A stretch of 64,000 nt of DNA from Arthrobacter sp. SLBN-100 (GCF_006715305.1 NZ_VFMY01000001.1:1612001-1676000); one strand, 5' to 3'; positions 26,961 through 36,051 are shown, numbered from the stretch's first letter. Made by a program: numbers and translations. The notes: generated by a model from the sequence alone, not told the origin.

Positions 26961-27477
26961 GAGGGATCCTTCCACAGACCTTCAGGCGTTTTCAGATCTC
27001 CCCCGCTGTGCACCCTGCGGAATGACTCCGCAGTGCTACCATCCGGTTCCGCTATATGACCCGGGGCCGGTGCTGACCATGCTGTGACGTTGTTGACGGC
27101 ACGTTGATTGCCAGCTGCCAGGCGAAAGCCCACCGCTATATGAAGGCTGAAGGTAAACAGGGAAGACGCAAATATCTACGATACGGCAAAATAACCTACA
27201 TGTCTACCCCACATCCGGCCCGATTGCAAGCACTGGTTTTCCTGGTTGCTTCTGAGGGAGCGGTTGCGGGGCTTCCCCGCAGAGGTGGCCCGTGAGGAGG
27301 ACGACGGCGCCACGGCGGTTCCGCTGCCGGCGTCGGGTATGGGGGCGGCCGGGACGGCATTGGCGGAAGGCCCGCTTGTTGGAATGCCGGCGGCGGCCAC
27401 GGCGTTTGAATAGATGGGTGACCCTCGTCACGGTAGCCTTGATGGCCTACCACCGGATCAGATCGGGAGAGATAAAC
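26961..27477. other. Upstream region of rpoB and of the thiolase gene
   Basis: 517 bp between divergent genes. It holds two direct copies of ccgctatatga (27049-27059 and 27133-27143), which on the minus strand read TCATATAGCGG; the proximal one could serve as a -10 for rpoB (TATAGC, with TGGTCA 17 bp upstream). A short codon-like frame (27195-27413) is discussed under findings. No RNA gene was seen. Confidence 0.45.
27049..27143 (-). promoter_or_regulatory. Paired CCGCTATATGA elements upstream of rpoB
   Basis: The same 11-bp word occurs twice, 84 bp apart, 90-185 bp before the rpoB start. Each contains a TATAGC on the minus strand. They may be duplicated promoter -10 regions or binding sites; this is inference from repetition and position. 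Confidence 0.35.
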
Positions 27478-28677
27478 ATGGGCAACTCCGCGGACAACAC
27501 TGACGTTGTCATTCTCGCAGCAGCGCGCACGCCACAGGGCCGCATCAACGGGCAACTGGCGGGCTTCACCGCCGTCGAGCTCGGCGCGCATGCCATCAAG
27601 GCAGCGCTCGACGCCAGCGGCGTGGACGCCAGCCAGGTGGAGGCCGTCATCATGGGGCAGGTGCTGCAGGCCGGCGCCGGGCAGAATCCGGCGCGGCAAA
27701 GCTCAATCGGAGCCGGGATCGGCTGGAATGTCCCGGCCGTGACCGTGAACAAGGTGTGCCTTTCAGGGCTGACCGCCGTGATCGACGCCGCCCGGGTGAT
27801 CCGCGGCGGGGAGGCCTCCGTGGTGGTGGCCGGCGGTCAGGAATCCATGACCCGGGCGCCACACCTGCTGCCCGGCTCACGGCAGGGCTGGACCTACGGT
27901 TCCATCCAGGCGCTCGATGCGGCAGCGCACGACGGACTCACCGATGCCTTCGACGGCCAGTCGATGGGTCTGTCCACCGAAACCCGCAACCTCGCGCTCG
28001 GCATCGACAGGACATCCCAGGACGCCGTGGCCGCGCAGTCCCATCAGCGGGCGGCACTGGCAGCCAAGAACGGAACGTTCGACGACGAAATCGTGCCCAT
28101 CAGCGTTAAGCAGCGGAAGGGCGACCCGCTGGTGGTCTCCACCGACGAGGGCGTCCGTCCCAACGCCTCCGTGGAATCAATGGCCGGTCTGCGTGCAGCC
28201 TTCGTCACCGACGGCACCATCACCGCCGGCAACTCCTCTCCCCTGTCCGACGGAGCGGCCGCCCTGGTGCTCTCCTCCCGGGCCTTCGCGGAAGAACACG
28301 GGCTGGAATACCTGGCGGTAGTGGGCAAGCCCGGGCAGGTTGCGGGGCCGGACAATTCACTGCACTCCCAGCCGTCCAACGCCATCCGGAACGCCCTGGG
28401 ACGTGCGGGCTGGACCACCGCAGACCTTGACTTCATCGAAATCAATGAAGCATTCGGCTCCGTGGCGGTGCAGTCGCTGAAGGACCTGGACTACCCCTTG
28501 GAGAAGTGCAACATCCACGGCGGCGCCATCGCCCTGGGCCATCCCATCGGCGCATCCGGCGCGCGCCTGGCAGGCCATGCTGCGCACGAACTCAAGCGGC
28601 GCGGGACGGGCAAAGCCGCCGTGTCCCTTTGCGGCGGCGGCGGGCAGGGCGAAGCGCTCCTGCTGTACCGCGACTGA
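27478..28677 (+). CDS. Acetyl-CoA C-acetyltransferase (thiolase)
   Basis: Condenses two acetyl-CoA to acetoacetyl-CoA or cleaves 3-ketoacyl-CoA. The ATG at 27478 (GGGAGA upstream) gives 399 residues, the standard length. The nucleophile Cys94 lies in NKVCLSGL, the catalytic His in GHPIGASGAR and the second Cys in the C-terminal LCGGGGQGEA. A longer in-frame extension to 27292 has no ribosome site and is not used. The ybaK-like gene follows with overlapping stop/start (TGATG). Biosynthetic versus degradative role cannot be told. Confidence 0.94.
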   Translation: MGNSADNTDVVILAAARTPQGRINGQLAGFTAVELGAHAIKAALDASGVDASQVEAVIMGQVLQAGAGQNPARQSSIGAGIGWNVPAVTVNKVCLSGLTAVIDAARVIRGGEASVVVAGGQESMTRAPHLLPGSRQGWTYGSIQALDAAAHDGLTDAFDGQSMGLSTETRNLALGIDRTSQDAVAAQSHQRAALAAKNGTFDDEIVPISVKQRKGDPLVVSTDEGVRPNASVESMAGLRAAFVTDGTITAGNSSPLSDGAAALVLSSRAFAEEHGLEYLAVVGKPGQVAGPDNSLHSQPSNAIRNALGRAGWTTADLDFIEINEAFGSVAVQSLKDLDYPLEKCNIHGGAIALGHPIGASGARLAGHAAHELKRRGTGKAAVSLCGGGGQGEALLLYRD

Positions 28678-29162
28678 TGGCGGACACAGGACGCGGGGCC
28701 GGCAGGGACAGGTTCCTTGCCGACGCCGCGGCCCGCGGGCTGCAGGTGGACGTAGTGGAACGGCCGGCCGCCAAGAGCCTGGAAGAAGCCGCCGGCATCC
28801 TGGGGATCACGCCGGCGGACATCGTGAAGTCGCTGGTGGTCAAGCACAAGGACGGCTCGTTCCTGTTCGCCCTGATTCCGGGTGACCGCCAGATTTCCTG
28901 GCCCAAGCTCCGCAACCTTGTGGGCGTCAACAAGCTGTCCCTGCCGCCCGCTGACGTGGCGCTGGACGCGACCGGCTACGAGCGGGGCACCATCACACCG
29001 CTGGGCAGCACCAACAGCTGGCCGGTCTACGCGGACGCCACCATCACCGGGCGGAGGATCTCCATGGGCGCCGGCGCACACGGCTACAGTGCCTTCGTGG
29101 ACGCCGACGCCCTCACAGGTGCGCTCGGTGCCGTCGTCGCGGACATCAGCGACCCCGTCTGA
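28677..29162 (+). CDS. YbaK/EbsC-type aminoacyl-tRNA deacylase
   Basis: Trans-editing enzymes of this family hydrolyse mischarged tRNA, in YbaK mainly Cys-tRNA(Pro). The 161-residue product has the family features KSLEEAAGILGITPADIVKS, an active-site Lys in KSLVVKHKDG, and GGG-like C-terminal glycine motifs (RRISMGAGAHGYSAFV). The start at 28677 overlaps the thiolase stop. It is followed by a palindromic repeat and a bidirectional terminator. Confidence 0.88.
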   Translation: MADTGRGAGRDRFLADAAARGLQVDVVERPAAKSLEEAAGILGITPADIVKSLVVKHKDGSFLFALIPGDRQISWPKLRNLVGVNKLSLPPADVALDATGYERGTITPLGSTNSWPVYADATITGRRISMGAGAHGYSAFVDADALTGALGAVVADISDPV

Positions 29163-29178
29163 CCCCCGGCCTGGCCAG

Positions 29179-29226
29179 GTAGCGCCAAGTGTCGTTTTGG
29201 ACGCTCAAGACGACACTTGACGCTAC
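29179..29226. repeat. Palindromic intergenic repeat (AAGTGTCGT type)
   Basis: Two 17-bp arms (29179-29195 and 29210-29226) pair with one mismatch around a 14-nt loop. The element is separate from the terminator just downstream. It looks like a REP-type palindrome rather than a terminator, since no T-run follows. Confidence 0.7.
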
Positions 29227-29239
29227 CTACGTGGAACGC

Positions 29240-29275
29240 AAAAAGCCCCGCCCACAAACGTGGACGGGGCTTTTT
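29240..29275. terminator. Bidirectional terminator between ybaK-like gene and rplL
   Basis: A stem of aaaaagccccg with cggggcttttt, closed by inner CCAC/GTGG pairs, has A- and T-runs on the two sides and so can stop transcription from both strands. Confidence 0.9.
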
Positions 29276-29290
29276 GAGGAAAAGGCGTTG

Positions 29291-29665
29291 TTACTTGAGG
29301 GTAACGGTGGCGCCTGCAGCCTCGAGCTGCTCCTTGGCCTTCTCGGCAGCTTCCTTGGTGGCGCCTTCGAGAACAGCCTTCGGTGCGCTGTCAACCAGGT
29401 CCTTGGCTTCCTTGAGGCCGAGGGAGGTGATGGCGCGAACTTCCTTGATCACTGCGATCTTCTTGTCGCCAGCAGCTTCGAGGACGACGTCGAAGTCAGT
29501 CTTCTCTTCAACCTCTTCAGCAGCAGCGCCGGCGGGGCCAGCAACAGCAACAGCAGCAGCGGTAACTTCGAACGTCTCTTCGAAGAGCTTGACGAACTCG
29601 GAGAGCTCGATGATGGTCAGTTCCTTGAAAGCTTCAATGAGCTCTTCGTTGGTGAGCTTCGCCAT
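29291..29665 (-). CDS. rplL: 50S ribosomal protein L7/L12 (bL12)
   Basis: Flexible stalk protein that recruits translation GTPases. The 124-residue product has the N-terminal dimerisation helices ([20 protein letters not shown]), an Ala/Gly/Glu-rich hinge (about 35-55) and the C-terminal domain with [20 protein letters not shown]. It lies 78 bp after rplJ. Confidence 0.98.
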   Translation of the reverse strand: MAKLTNEELIEAFKELTIIELSEFVKLFEETFEVTAAAVAVAGPAGAAAEEVEEKTDFDVVLEAAGDKKIAVIKEVRAITSLGLKEAKDLVDSAPKAVLEGATKEAAEKAKEQLEAAGATVTLK

Positions 29666-29743
29666 GGTAGGCGTCCTTCCTGTTGTGGTGTCCGCAGGGT
29701 ACGAAACCTTGCCTCACACCGGAGTCTGGTGGGGTAAAGAGAA

Positions 29744-30328
29744 TTAGTTCTCTTCGGCAGCAGGAGCTTCAGCTGCGGGAGCTTCAGCTTCGGCGGCGGG
29801 AGCTTCTTCAGCGGCGGGCGCTTCGGCAGCTGCCGGTGCACCGTTCTCTTCTTCAAGCTTGAGGCGCAGTGCGTCAATGATGCGTGCAGCTGCGGCGGCG
29901 GGTGCCTTGAGGACGCCTGCAACCTTGGCGAGCTGCAGCTCGCGGGACTCGAGCGCTGCCAGGGCAGCAACTTCGCTGGCGTCAAGTGCCTTGCCTTCGA
30001 AGTAACCGGTCTTGATGACCAGCTGCTTGTTAGCCTTGGCAAAATCCGTCAGGCTCTTGGCAGCCGCAACTGCGTCACCCTTGATGAACGCGATTGCAGT
30101 GGGGCCGGCAAGCTGGCCGTCGAATGCTTCGACGCCGGCTTCCTTGGCTGCAATGGCGGTCAGGGTGTTCTTGACGACCGCGAACTTGGTGTCCTGGCCG
30201 AGAGAAACACGCAGCTGCTTGAGCTGTGCAACGGTGAGCCCGCGGTATTCGGTCAGGACAGCGGCGTTCGATTCGTTGAAATCGTTAGTGATCTCAGCTA
30301 CTGCTGAAACCTTGGTAGGCGTTGCCAT
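29744..30328 (-). CDS. rplJ: 50S ribosomal protein L10 (uL10)
   Basis: Base of the ribosomal stalk; binds L12 dimers through its C-terminal helix. The family core is residues 1-160 (EYRGLTVAQLKQLRVSL, FAVVKNTLTAIAA). The 194-residue product ends in an Ala/Pro/Glu-rich tail of repeated EAPAAE units beyond the L12-binding helix. A structured leader upstream (30383-30540) probably gives autogenous control. Confidence 0.97.
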   Translation of the reverse strand: MATPTKVSAVAEITNDFNESNAAVLTEYRGLTVAQLKQLRVSLGQDTKFAVVKNTLTAIAAKEAGVEAFDGQLAGPTAIAFIKGDAVAAAKSLTDFAKANKQLVIKTGYFEGKALDASEVAALAALESRELQLAKVAGVLKAPAAAAARIIDALRLKLEEENGAPAAAEAPAAEEAPAAEAEAPAAEAPAAEEN

Positions 30329-30382
30329 AACCCTCCTTCCGGGGATAGTGCCGGTATGCGACGGTCCCCGCTCAAGAGAGCT

Positions 30383-30540
30383 AAAACTAAAAACGCCCCG
30401 CGCAGATGCACGGGGCTTGGCTCAACACGGATCAGTCCGTGGAGCTTTGCTTCGTTCACCTGCGCTGGCCGCCCTGCGTTGAGGGTCCTTCGTCCAGAAA
30501 CCCACTGCTTCCCCCGCGCACAACTGCAGAGTTGAGCCAT
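30383..30540 (-). promoter_or_regulatory. L10-leader-like region with attenuator
   Basis: On the minus strand, a GC-rich stem (GCCCCG 30395-30400 with 30411-30416, plus inner pairs) is followed by TTTTTAGTTTT, giving a full intrinsic terminator 55-65 nt before the rplJ ATG. The sequence just upstream (30417-30500), with CAGGTGAACGAAGCAAAGC, resembles the L10-binding kink-turn region of known L10 leaders. Attenuation by L10 or L10/L12 is the likely mechanism (inference). Confidence 0.6.
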
Positions 30541-30622
30541 GTTCGAGAGAGTGGATTTCCAACAACCGACGGTCTTTGGTCATCCCAGTCTACGGGAGAG
30601 CCCCGGGTCCACCAAATCGGGC

Positions 30623-31741
30623 CTAGCTGGTGCTGGTGTGCAGGTGCGGAAGCTCCTTTTGCCAGATCCCCGTAACCCCGGCCGTCTGGAAGCCCAGCTG
30701 CTGGTTGACGGTGAGGAGGTACCGGTTTTCCGGGGCGTTCCAGGTGTAGATGATCCGCGCGTCCGGGAACTGCTCGGTAAGCCGCTCCATGTTAGCCACC
30801 TTGATGAGCAATCCGAGCTTATTGCCGCGGTGTTCCTGCAGGACCAGCGTGTCGTCCTGGAAGACGACGTCGGCGCGGTGCGCCAGCACGGTGATCGTGG
30901 TCAGGCCCACCAGCGTTCCGGTGGCGAGGTGTTCGACGGCGGTGACCACGGTCCGCCGGCCCTGCGCAATGGCAACCTCTTCGGCCTTCCGGAGGATGGC
31001 GCCGTCGAACACCATCTCCTGCTCAACAGGGGCTTCCAGGGCGGGATCGACGTCGGCCCCCGCCTGGTTCTCCAAGGCGGCTACGGCTTCCAGCCACTGG
31101 TCCGGGCAGCGGTCCGTCCAGTGGTGCAGCCGGTACCGCCCGTTGTTGGCCTCGTCCGCTTCCGCCTGCAGGTCGGCGACGAGCTTTGTGTCCAGCGGCA
31201 ACACGCACGAGCTGAACTGTTCGATGTGCTGGAGCGTGTAACCGGTGCGCTGCGCGAACTCGACCTCGCGGCTCTCCAGGGGCACGAAGCCCTTCCCCGT
31301 ACCGGGGACCAGCTGGGCACGCTCAAATTCATGCAGGGACGCGCCGGGGTGGTTGGTGTCCACCAGGATCATGGTGCGGCCCTCCTCGCGGGCCAGCTGT
31401 TCCGCTGCCTGCAGCAACCGCCGGCCCACACCCTGGCGCTGGAACTCGGGCAGGATGTCGAGGGTGAACTCCGCCAGGTCCAGGTTGTCGGTGAGGGGCA
31501 GGGCGATATCGACGGTGCCCACGATCTCCCCTTCCACCTTGGCGACGAGAATGAGCTGCCGTTCGTAAGGGTCCTGGAACTCGAGCAGCTTCTCCAAGGG
31601 ACCGTAGGCGAGGTCGTCGCTGCCCCAGGTCTGCATCCGGACTTTCCGTCCCACCTCGACGGCGGCCAGGAAGTCCGCTGCGTCCGGCGCGTCCAGTGAG
31701 TCGGGAATCCAAAGCTGCTCGATCTTCACGTCTCTTGCCAT
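30623..31741 (-). CDS. Double-domain GNAT N-acetyltransferase, copy 2
   Basis: Probably transfers an acetyl group from acetyl-CoA to an unknown small molecule or protein N-terminus. The 372-residue product has an N-terminal GNAT domain with the acetyl-CoA loop QRQGVGRRLL and a second domain with EHRGNKLGLLIKVAN. The ATG at 31741 lies 7 bp after the stop of the upstream paralogue; earlier in-frame starts would lie inside it. The two proteins align in domain order and in the C-terminal motif (TWNAPENRYLLTVNQQLGF here, TWNANENQHMLAINIALGF there), so this is a tandem duplication. Substrate unknown. Confidence 0.85.
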   Translation of the reverse strand: MARDVKIEQLWIPDSLDAPDAADFLAAVEVGRKVRMQTWGSDDLAYGPLEKLLEFQDPYERQLILVAKVEGEIVGTVDIALPLTDNLDLAEFTLDILPEFQRQGVGRRLLQAAEQLAREEGRTMILVDTNHPGASLHEFERAQLVPGTGKGFVPLESREVEFAQRTGYTLQHIEQFSSCVLPLDTKLVADLQAEADEANNGRYRLHHWTDRCPDQWLEAVAALENQAGADVDPALEAPVEQEMVFDGAILRKAEEVAIAQGRRTVVTAVEHLATGTLVGLTTITVLAHRADVVFQDDTLVLQEHRGNKLGLLIKVANMERLTEQFPDARIIYTWNAPENRYLLTVNQQLGFQTAGVTGIWQKELPHLHTSTS

Positions 31742-31748
31742 AGGCGCA

Positions 31749-32882
31749 TCATCCCAGCCGTTTCTGCCACTCGCCTTCATAACCTGCAGGCCTGAATCCA
31801 AGTGCGATATTTATGGCCAGCATATGTTGGTTTTCGTTGGCATTCCATGTCAGGACTGATCGGGCCGCTGGCCATCTGGCTTGTGCCCGCCGGAGGTTTG
31901 CTGCTTTGACGAGCGTACCGAGCCGCCGGCCGCGGTGTTCCGACGCCACCAGGGTGTCCTGCTGCACGATCGAATCCGGGACCCCGGCGCGCCAGTTCAG
32001 AACGGTGTAGGCCACCAGTTCCCCAGTGCTCCCGTGAACTGCGGCCGTCACGGCAGATTGGACCCCGCCGCGTATCAGGGCCTGTTCCTCCTCGTGGATC
32101 CGGGCTGCGTCCCAGTCCTCGCGTTCCCAGTCCAGCCCGGCAATAGGAACGTCTGTGCTCATCGTTTCCTTGAGCCGGGCGTAAGCATGCACCAGGTCCT
32201 CCGGGCAGTTGTCATCCCAGCCGGTAATCTTGTAATCCGCGGCCCGCGGTGAGGCATCCGCCTCCAACCGGTCCAGCAATTCCGGCGGCACGGGCAGCCC
32301 AAGGCGGCTGGACCGCTCCACCTGCTCCAGCTCGTAACCGGCAGCAACAGCGAAGGCCACGGCCGGCTCATCCAGCGGCAGGCCCCCCGCCCCCGATTTG
32401 GCCGGAAGCAGGGAGGCCTCCGCCGTCCCCTTCAGCGGCACCTCGTGGTAGGCGTCCAGGGACCTCCTGCCGCGGTTTCGGGCAACTGCTTCCGCGTGGT
32501 CCAGGAGGGCACGGCCCAGGCCCTGCCGGCGACGGGCAGGGGCGATCAGGACGTCAATTCCGGCGGTGTGGGTGTTCTCGCGCAACGGGAGCGTCACCGA
32601 ACACATGCCCACGGTTTCCGATCCGAGCCTGGCCAGGAAGAGGTGCCGTTCCTCGTACTCATTGCCACGCCAGTACTCCACAGCCTCATCCAACGTCGGG
32701 CAACGGTCCAGGTTGCCCCACACGGCCAGCTCGTGCGCCACCCGCAAGGCATGGCACTGCCGGAACTCCGCACTGGCTTGCCCTGCGCCGGACGCAGTGC
32801 CGCTCACCCGCGGCACCTTCACGGCGGCTATTGACAGCACTGCGTTTTCACCTGCGGATGGATCCAGATCCGGTTTGGCCAC
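31749..32882 (-). CDS. Double-domain GNAT N-acetyltransferase, copy 1
   Basis: Paralogue of the next gene, 377 residues. The first GNAT domain has RRRQGLGRALLDHAE, the second EHRGRRLGTLVKAANLRRAQ; both loops keep the Q/R-x-x-G-x-G/A pattern that binds acetyl-CoA. The first domain of this kind of protein is often non-catalytic. The pair sits between rplA and rplJ, where few other bacteria carry a gene of this sort. A terminator upstream (32934-32975) isolates it from rplA, so it likely has its own promoter in the short gap. Substrate unknown. Confidence 0.85.
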   Translation of the reverse strand: MAKPDLDPSAGENAVLSIAAVKVPRVSGTASGAGQASAEFRQCHALRVAHELAVWGNLDRCPTLDEAVEYWRGNEYEERHLFLARLGSETVGMCSVTLPLRENTHTAGIDVLIAPARRRQGLGRALLDHAEAVARNRGRRSLDAYHEVPLKGTAEASLLPAKSGAGGLPLDEPAVAFAVAAGYELEQVERSSRLGLPVPPELLDRLEADASPRAADYKITGWDDNCPEDLVHAYARLKETMSTDVPIAGLDWEREDWDAARIHEEEQALIRGGVQSAVTAAVHGSTGELVAYTVLNWRAGVPDSIVQQDTLVASEHRGRRLGTLVKAANLRRAQARWPAARSVLTWNANENQHMLAINIALGFRPAGYEGEWQKRLG

Positions 32883-32933
32883 TTCTCCAGCTTAGGCAGG
32901 AGCCGGCCCCTTCCGGGATGGCTGCCGGGAGTT

Positions 32934-32975
32934 AAACAAAACCGCCCGGCGCGGACGCCGGGCGGTTTTGTTTTG
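32934..32975. terminator. Terminator after rplA
   Basis: A ten-bp stem (accgcccggc with gccgggcggt) has aaacaaa on one side and tttgtttt on the other, so it works in both directions. It closes the nusG/rplKA transcript on the minus strand. Confidence 0.9.
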
Positions 32976-33014
32976 CGGAGGACGGATCCCACCGCAGAAG
33001 CTTCAGACGAGGAT

Positions 33015-33722
33015 TTAGGCCTCGGTCAGAACCTTGGTGACGTTCGGGTCAACGGGGATGCCGGGACCGAACGTGGTGGCAACAGTGGCCTTCTGGATGT
33101 AGCGGCCCTTGGAAGCGGACGGCTTCAGGCGAAGTACCTCTTCCAGTGCTGCTGCGTAGTTCTCGGCCAGCTTGACGACGTCGAAGGACACCTTGCCGAT
33201 GATGAAGTGCAGGTTGGAGTGCTTGTCGACGCGGAAGTCGATCTTTCCACCCTTGATGTCGTTGACGGCCTTGGTGACGTCGGGGGTCACGGTGCCCGTC
33301 TTCGGGTTCGGCATCAGGTTACGCGGACCCAGGACCTTACCGAGGCGGCCAACCTTGCCCATGAGGTCAGGGGTGGCAACCGCGGCGTCGAAGTCGGTCC
33401 AGCCGCCGGCGATCTTTTCGATCAGGTCATCGGAACCAACGAAGTCGGCGCCGGCAGCGATTGCTGCCTCAGCCTTGTCACCCGTGGCGAAAACCAGGAC
33501 GCGGGCGGTCTTACCGGTGCCGTGGGGCAGGTTGACCGTGCCGCGGACCATCTGGTCAGCCTTACGGGGATCGACGCCGAGGCGGAATGCAACCTCAACG
33601 GTGGCGTCGAACTTGGACGGGTTGGTGTCCTTGGCCAGCGTTACTGCCTCGAACGGCGCGTAGAACTTCTCCGCGTCGATCTTGGCGGCTGCTGCCTCAT
33701 ATGCTTTGCTGCGCTTTGCCAT
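33015..33722 (-). CDS. rplA: 50S ribosomal protein L1 (uL1)
   Basis: Stalk protein that moves deacylated tRNA out and, in many bacteria, represses rplKA translation. The ATG at 33722 ([20 protein letters not shown], with GGAGAAA upstream) gives the usual 235 residues; the longer open frame is not needed. Signature: [21 protein letters not shown] direct repeat of ggatcctgc lies in the 132-bp gap to rplK. Confidence 0.97.
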   Translation of the reverse strand: MAKRSKAYEAAAAKIDAEKFYAPFEAVTLAKDTNPSKFDATVEVAFRLGVDPRKADQMVRGTVNLPHGTGKTARVLVFATGDKAEAAIAAGADFVGSDDLIEKIAGGWTDFDAAVATPDLMGKVGRLGKVLGPRNLMPNPKTGTVTPDVTKAVNDIKGGKIDFRVDKHSNLHFIIGKVSFDVVKLAENYAAALEEVLRLKPSASKGRYIQKATVATTFGPGIPVDPNVTKVLTEA

Positions 33723-33854
33723 GCTGCTTATTTCTCCTTGTGCAGTTGTGGTCTGCGGACCGCGCTGGGCCCTGCCACAGTCGAGGATCCTGCAAGGATC
33801 CTGCGACAATTCAATGTTTCTGTTAACCGGTTGCCCGGCGATGGAAGGCTGTTA

Positions 33855-34286
33855 TTAGCCTTCGACCGTGATGCCCATGGAGCGGGCGGTGCCGGCGATG
33901 ATCTTCGCTGCGCCTTCGAGGCTGGTGGCGTTGAGGTCTTCCATCTTGGTGGAAGCGATCTCGTTGACTTGGGCCTGGGTCAGCTTGGCAACCTTGACGG
34001 TGTGCGGGGTAGCTGAACCCTTGGCGACGCCTGCAGCCTTCTTGATGAGCTCTGCAGCCGGCGGGGTCTTGGTGATGAACGTGAAGGAACGGTCCTCGTA
34101 GACCGTGATTTCCACGGGGATGACGTTTCCGCGCTGGGTTTCCGTCGCAGCGTTGTACGCCTTGCAGAATTCCATGATGTTGACACCGTGCTGGCCAAGC
34201 GCAGGACCGATCGGCGGAGCCGGGTTAGCGGCACCTGCCTGGATCTGCAGCTTGATGAGGCCGGTGACCTTCTTCTTGGGAGCCAA
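33855..34286 (-). CDS. rplK: 50S ribosomal protein L11 (uL11)
   Basis: Binds the GTPase-associated centre of 23S rRNA; target region of thiopeptides and needed for RelA activation. The 143-residue product has [20 protein letters not shown] with the prolines involved in thiostrepton response (wild type) and ends with the [11 protein letters not shown] block. Confidence 0.98.
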
Positions 34287-34413
34287 TGTAGGGTCCTTCT
34301 CTCAATAACGTCCTGGGGCACAGGAGCGTGCCTCAGGTTTTTGGCCGCCATGGCAAGGCGGCCGGCCGTTCCGGTGCTGCTAAGCGGGCAGCGCCGGGAC
34401 GAATTCTCGGGTG

Positions 34414-35250
34414 TCAGATCTTGGTGACCTGGTTGAACGCCAGGGTGACCGGCGTCTCGCGCTCGAAGATCGAAACCAGCACCACGAGGGTCTGGGATTC
34501 GACCTTGATCTCGGAGATGGTGGCGGGAAGGGTTTCGAACGGGCCTTCCTTGACGATGACGGACTCGCCCACTTCGAAGTCGACGTCCACCGGGGCCTGG
34601 TGCTGCTTGTTGACCGGCTTGCCCTTCTCGGCCTGCTCTTCTTCGAAGACCGGGGCGAGCATGGAGAAGACTTCGTCCAGGCGCAGCGGCACGGGGTTGT
34701 GGGCGTTGCCCACGAAGCCGGTGACGCCGGGGGTGTGCCGGACGGCGCCCCAGGAGGCGTCGGTCAGGTCCATGCGGACCAGGACGTAGCCGGGGATGCG
34801 CACGCGGTTGATGACCTTGCGCTGGGCGTTCTTGATCTCCACGACTTCTTCCATGGGCACCTGGATTTCGAAGATGTAATCTTCCATGTCCAGGGTCTGG
34901 ATACGGGTCTCAAGGTTGGCCTTCACGCGGTTTTCGTAACCGGCGTAGGAGTGGATGACGTACCAGTCACCTTCCTGGCGGCGCAGCTTGGCCTTGAACT
35001 CCTCGGCGGGATCGATGTCGGCCTTGGCTGCGGCAGCGGCGAGGGCGTCGGTGGACTCTTCCTCGGAGCCGGCGTCCTCCGCCTCGGCGTCGTCATCGGA
35101 ATCGGCGTCGCTGGCTTCGGGCGCGGAGGACTCAACCTCAGACTCGTCACCGGCTTCTGCCGTGATGTCCGGGGACTCTTCCAGCTCAGTCTCGGTTACC
35201 TCGAGCTCCTGCTCAGACACTTGGTCTCCTGCTTCCTCATTGCCTAACAT
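34414..35250 (-). CDS. nusG: Transcription elongation/termination factor NusG
   Basis: Binds RNA polymerase and couples it to ribosomes or Rho. The NGN domain begins near residue 92 ([20 protein letters not shown]) and the KOW domain lies near the C-terminus ([19 protein letters not shown]). The first 90 residues are an acidic, low-complexity extension (Asp/Glu/Ser/Ala), a known trait of actinobacterial NusG. Order secE-nusG-rplK-rplA is standard. Confidence 0.96.
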   Translation of the reverse strand: MLGNEEAGDQVSEQELEVTETELEESPDITAEAGDESEVESSAPEASDADSDDDAEAEDAGSEEESTDALAAAAAKADIDPAEEFKAKLRRQEGDWYVIHSYAGYENRVKANLETRIQTLDMEDYIFEIQVPMEEVVEIKNAQRKVINRVRIPGYVLVRMDLTDASWGAVRHTPGVTGFVGNAHNPVPLRLDEVFSMLAPVFEEEQAEKGKPVNKQHQAPVDVDFEVGESVIVKEGPFETLPATISEIKVESQTLVVLVSIFERETPVTLAFNQVTKI

Positions 35251-35334
35251 GCCTATTTAAATGGCTCAATTCCGCACACCGGTGTTTCCCTCCGGTTTTC
35301 CCGGATGGAACACGCAGCTGCGGATGATTCAGCC

Positions 35335-35619
35335 TTAGCTGTCCGTGGGGCCGGTACCGCCGAAGATCCAACCGACAGCAGTTCCGAAACCGATGTCCAG
35401 CAGGCTGACGATGACCATCATGATGGCCACGAACACCAGCACCACGAGCGTGTAATTGATCAGTTCCTTGCGGGTTGGTGCAACAACTTTTTTCAGTTCG
35501 CCGATGATCTGGCGGACAAATAGTGCAATGCGGGCGAAGAAGTTTGCCTTGGCGGCCTTCTTAGCCGGGCGGCCCTTGGAGCTGCTGGCAGCTGTTTCGG
35601 TCACCTGGTCCTCGCTCAT
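35335..35619 (-). CDS. secE: Protein translocase subunit SecE
   Basis: Single-span clamp subunit of the SecYEG channel. The 94-residue product has a basic N-terminal part, the amphipathic helix RQIIGELKKVVAPTRKELI and one membrane helix (TLVVLVFVAIMMVIVSLLDI). Downstream of tRNA-Trp and upstream of nusG, as usual. Confidence 0.95.
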   Translation of the reverse strand: MSEDQVTETAASSSKGRPAKKAAKANFFARIALFVRQIIGELKKVVAPTRKELINYTLVVLVFVAIMMVIVSLLDIGFGTAVGWIFGGTGPTDS

Positions 35620-35700
35620 CTTTGCAATGTTGGATTACCCGGCCCTGATCAGAACCATGGTTGCTGCGCTTGCCCCGGATTTTCACCGGGGCAGCTTGCG

Positions 35701-35773
35701 CAGGGCAGACAGGACTCGAACCTGCAACCTGCGGTTTTGGAGACCGCTGCGCTACCAATTGCGCCACTACCCT
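35701..35773 (-). tRNA. trnW: tRNA-Trp (CCA)
   Basis: A 73-nt cloverleaf on the minus strand. Acceptor arms AGGGTAG and CTGCCCT pair (one G-U), D-arm GCGC/GCGC, anticodon stem GCGGT/ACCGC with anticodon CCA in the loop, T-arm with TTCGAGT, discriminator G. The 3' CCA is not encoded. tRNA-Trp just before secE-nusG is the classic bacterial arrangement. Confidence 0.95.
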
Positions 35774-36051
35774 ATGGAGTGAATATCACCCTGACCACGA
35801 CGAACCGCCACTTTGTACTGGGGCGCACGCCATCATCCGTGTTTTCAACACCGGTGAACCAGTCTACGCAACAACTTCGCGTTCGTCGAACCGGCCCGAT
35901 TCCGGCCCTTCATGTTGCCTTGGCATGACGCTGGCTGCAAGGCAGTCACATTCAAAACCGGCAACCCGGAGGGCCCGCTGAACAGCATAGAGTAGAACTC
36001 GTCGAATCCCACATTCCAGCCTTCGGGCTGCAAGCGAAGAACGGACCTGCC

